A stretch of DNA of 64,000 nt, taken from contig NZ_JASCOR010000004.1 of the NCBI RefSeq assembly GCF_029959445.1, positions 1 through 64,000 on the forward strand. The letters run 5' to 3'. The stretch is from Stenotrophomonas sp. PS02298 (GTDB lineage Bacteria; Pseudomonadota; Gammaproteobacteria; Xanthomonadales; Xanthomonadaceae). A program made the translations under genes and the position numbers. This document shows, piece after piece, positions 61,850 to 64,000 of this stretch (its first letter is position 1; the number at the start of each line of letters is the position of its first letter). The notes below the pieces were generated by a model, which worked only from the letters and a program-made list of their open reading frames with translations, did no database searches and was not told where the DNA came from.

Positions 61850-64000
61850 TCTGAAGAATCATCCCCATTGAAAACGCGCGCCTCCCGGCTGAAACACGTT
61901 GCCACCCGCGTGCGCACCATCTTCACGCTCCGCAACCTGCGCTGGGCGCTTGCCGCCCTGCTGACCTTGTTGCTGGTGCTGGACTTGGCATTTCCGTTGC
62001 CGCTGCCGAAATCACGCGACACCAGTACGCTGGTGGTCGCGCGCGATGGCACACCGCTGCGTGCCTTCGCTGATGCAGAAGGCGTGTGGCGTTACCCGGC
62101 CGATGCAAAGACCATCTCGCCGCTGTACCTGCAGGCCTTGCTGACCTACGAAGACCGCTGGTTCTGGCGCCACCCCGGCATCAACCCGTGGGCGCTTGTG
62201 CGCGCTGGCAAGCAGATGCTGCTGGAACGACGCATCGTCTCCGGTGGCTCGACCCTGACCATGCAGGTCGCGCGCATCCTCGATCCGCATACGCGCACGC
62301 CCTGGGGCAAAGTGAAACAGTTGCTGCGCGCGCTGCAGCTGGAAGTGCACTTGAGCAAGGCACAGATCCTCGACCTGTACCTGGAACGCGCGCCTTACGG
62401 CGGCACCATTGAGGGCGTGGAAGCGGCGAGTTGGGCCTATCTGGGCAAGTCGGCCACGCATCTGTCGCAGGCCGAGGCCGCGTTGCTGGCGGTGTTGCCG
62501 CAGTCGCCGAGCCGGCTGCGTCCTGATCGGCACCCGGAAGCCGCGCAGCGCGCCCGCGACAAGGTGCTGGCACGCATGGCCGAGCTCAAGGTGTGGTCGG
62601 CCGATGATGTCGCCGACGCGCGCATCGAGCCGGTGGTGGCACGTTCGCTGCAACAGCCTTTGCATGCCGCCTTGCTGGCGCAACGCATGCGCAGCGCCTA
62701 TCCGCGTGTGCCGCAGATCGAAACCACGATCGACAGCGGCCTGCAACGTACTTTGGAAGAACGTGTCTCTTCCTATTTCTCACAACTCCCGGAACGCACC
62801 TCGGCTGCGCTGCTGGTGATGGACAACACCACACTGGAAGCACGCGCCTATGTCGGCTCGGTCACGTTTGCTGACAAGGCCCGGCTTGGCCATGTGGATA
62901 TGGTGCAGGCGTGGCGCTCACCGGGTTCAACGCTCAAGCCGTTCCTGTATGGCATGGCGTTGGACGACGGGCTGATCCATTCGGAGAGCCTGATCGTGGA
63001 TGCGCCACAGAGTTTCGGTGGCTACCGACCGGGCAATTTCGATGCGGCATTCAATGGTCCAGTTGGTGCTGCAACTGCCTTGCGCTTGTCCTTGAACGTG
63101 CCGTCGGTGGATCTGCTGGACAGGGTTGGCACATCGCGGTTCGCTGCACGATTGGGCAATGCCGGCATCAATCTGCGTTTCCCGCATGGCACTCAGCCCA
63201 GCCTTGCGTTGATACTCGGTGGTACCGGGGCGCGCCTGGAGGATCTGGTCGGCGCGTTCTCCGCGTTCAACCGGGAAGGTATCGCCGGTCGCGTGCGCTA
63301 CACGCCGAAAGACCCACGCATCGAGCGTAGGCTGGTATCGCCGGGTGCCGCATGGATCGTGCGTGATGTGCTCGAGTCCAATCCGCGCCCCGGTTACGGA
63401 GTAGGCACTTTCGATACCGGCAACCGACCGCGCGTTGCATGGAAGACTGGCACCAGCTACGGCTATCGCGATGCCTGGGCGATCGGCAGCACCCGCTCTT
63501 ACACGGTCGGTGTCTGGGTTGGTCGTCCGGATGGCACGCCGCTGCCGGGCCAATACGGCGCGGTGACGGCCTTGCCGCTGATGTTCGAGGTCATCGACAG
63601 CCTGCCGCGCCAGGCCGCTGACAATGCAGTGCGGGCACGGCCGGACAGCGTCAGCGAGGTCGAGATCTGTTGGCCGCTGGGCATTGCCGCCGAGCAGACC
63701 CCGCCTGCCATGTGCCAGCGCCGGTTCCCTGCGTGGGTGCTGGATGGTGTGGTGCCGCCAAGCTTTCCTGAGCGCGAAGCGCGGTTATGGCAATCCGGGC
63801 GCATGCGTTTCCAGATAGATGCAAGAACCGGGCAGCGGCTGTCGCCCGGTTGCGAAGGCCATGCACACATCGAGGATCGCGAGATCGCGCGCTGGCCAGC
63901 GATGGCTTCGCCTTGGCTGACCGTGGCGCAACGGCAGGCGCAAAGCCTGCCGCCATTGGCATCGGACTGCGCCGATGACGGACGGCAGTCCGATGGCGTC
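61847..64000 (+). CDS. pbpC: Penicillin-binding protein 1C (cut by window end)
   Basis: Open reading frame of 718 codons, open at the right edge. One N-terminal membrane segment (about residues 30-50, LRWALAALLTLLLVLDLAF). The GT51 transglycosylase domain shows TYEDRWFWRHPGINPWALVR and GGSTLTMQVARILDPHTRTP. The transpeptidase domain has SPGSTLKPF (SxxK), LSLNVPS (SxN) and WKTGTSYGY (KTG). The end seen enters the PBP1C C-terminal region. It builds peptidoglycan in the periplasm and is usually found next to alpha-2-macroglobulin, as here. The ATG at 61847 is preceded by CCACAGGCA, a weak ribosome binding site lying in the duplicated sequence. Confidence 0.95.
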   Translation, partial: MSEESSPLKTRASRLKHVATRVRTIFTLRNLRWALAALLTLLLVLDLAFPLPLPKSRDTSTLVVARDGTPLRAFADAEGVWRYPADAKTISPLYLQALLTYEDRWFWRHPGINPWALVRAGKQMLLERRIVSGGSTLTMQVARILDPHTRTPWGKVKQLLRALQLEVHLSKAQILDLYLERAPYGGTIEGVEAASWAYLGKSATHLSQAEAALLAVLPQSPSRLRPDRHPEAAQRARDKVLARMAELKVWSADDVADARIEPVVARSLQQPLHAALLAQRMRSAYPRVPQIETTIDSGLQRTLEERVSSYFSQLPERTSAALLVMDNTTLEARAYVGSVTFADKARLGHVDMVQAWRSPGSTLKPFLYGMALDDGLIHSESLIVDAPQSFGGYRPGNFDAAFNGPVGAATALRLSLNVPSVDLLDRVGTSRFAARLGNAGINLRFPHGTQPSLALILGGTGARLEDLVGAFSAFNREGIAGRVRYTPKDPRIERRLVSPGAAWIVRDVLESNPRPGYGVGTFDTGNRPRVAWKTGTSYGYRDAWAIGSTRSYTVGVWVGRPDGTPLPGQYGAVTALPLMFEVIDSLPRQAADNAVRARPDSVSEVEICWPLGIAAEQTPPAMCQRRFPAWVLDGVVPPSFPEREARLWQSGRMRFQIDARTGQRLSPGCEGHAHIEDREIARWPAMASPWLTVAQRQAQSLPPLASDCADDGRQSDGV

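Overview
The window looks like a chromosomal segment of a high-GC gammaproteobacterium of the Xanthomonadaceae, most probably Stenotrophomonas. The main clue is a set of palindromic REP elements that begin with GTAGTGCCGAGCCATGCTCGGC, which matches the GTAG-type (SMAG) REPs known from Stenotrophomonas maltophilia. Gene content agrees: a large TonB receptor, Reg_prop hybrid sensor kinases, an acnD/prpF-type 2-methylcitrate operon and an S-box (SAM-I) leader before met genes. No rRNA, tRNA, CRISPR array, prophage or insertion sequence was seen. Nearly all the DNA is coding.

Layout. 0-5 kb: a fatty-acid degradation unit (hotdog protein, fadE, alpha/beta hydrolase) with a divergent TetR regulator and two palindromic operators. 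4.7-11.3 kb: TPR sulfotransferase, a small exported protein, a TonB receptor with a TC microsatellite next to its start, and an exported probable outer-membrane protein. 11.4-19 kb: hslO, mtgA, a membrane glycosyltransferase, a CBS protein, an AsmA protein, a hemolysin III protein and prfC. 19-21.8 kb: a GntR/ABC operon autoregulated in appearance. 21.8-27.4 kb: an M23 peptidase divergent from a SAM-riboswitch-controlled metX-metB-hom operon, then an EamA/RarD transporter. 27.4-32.8 kb: sdaA with two membrane-anchored unknowns, a small glutaredoxin, a REP cluster, and a yceI-cytochrome b561-yceI operon. 32.9-40 kb: two tandem, homologous hybrid histidine kinases of almost equal length. 40-48.6 kb: an MFS exporter, hemE, a WGR protein, a fused aroK-aroB gene, dodecin, a glycerate-kinase-like protein, pdxH, and a BtuF-like protein with no signal peptide. 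48.7-56.5 kb: prpB-prpC-acnD-prpF for propionate (2-methylcitrate cycle), with a divergent gene coding for an HTH domain fused to a citrate-synthase domain. 56.7-64 kb: lipoprotein alpha-2-macroglobulin followed by pbpC, which runs off the end.

The most interesting items are the HTH-citrate synthase fusion facing the prp operon across a perfect 8-bp-arm palindrome; the single-ORF AroK-AroB fusion; two regulators (TetR target and GntR) whose promoters place the transcription start at or next to the ATG with an operator over the -10; the (TC)n tract in the translation-initiation region of a TonB receptor; a 93-bp tandem duplication that reaches into the pbpC start codon; and several short palindromic repeat families that fill intergenic spacers and in two places overlap the stop codon of the preceding gene.

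Starts were moved from the longest possible ORF to internal starts where a ribosome binding site, signal peptide or family length supported it; these choices are given per entry.
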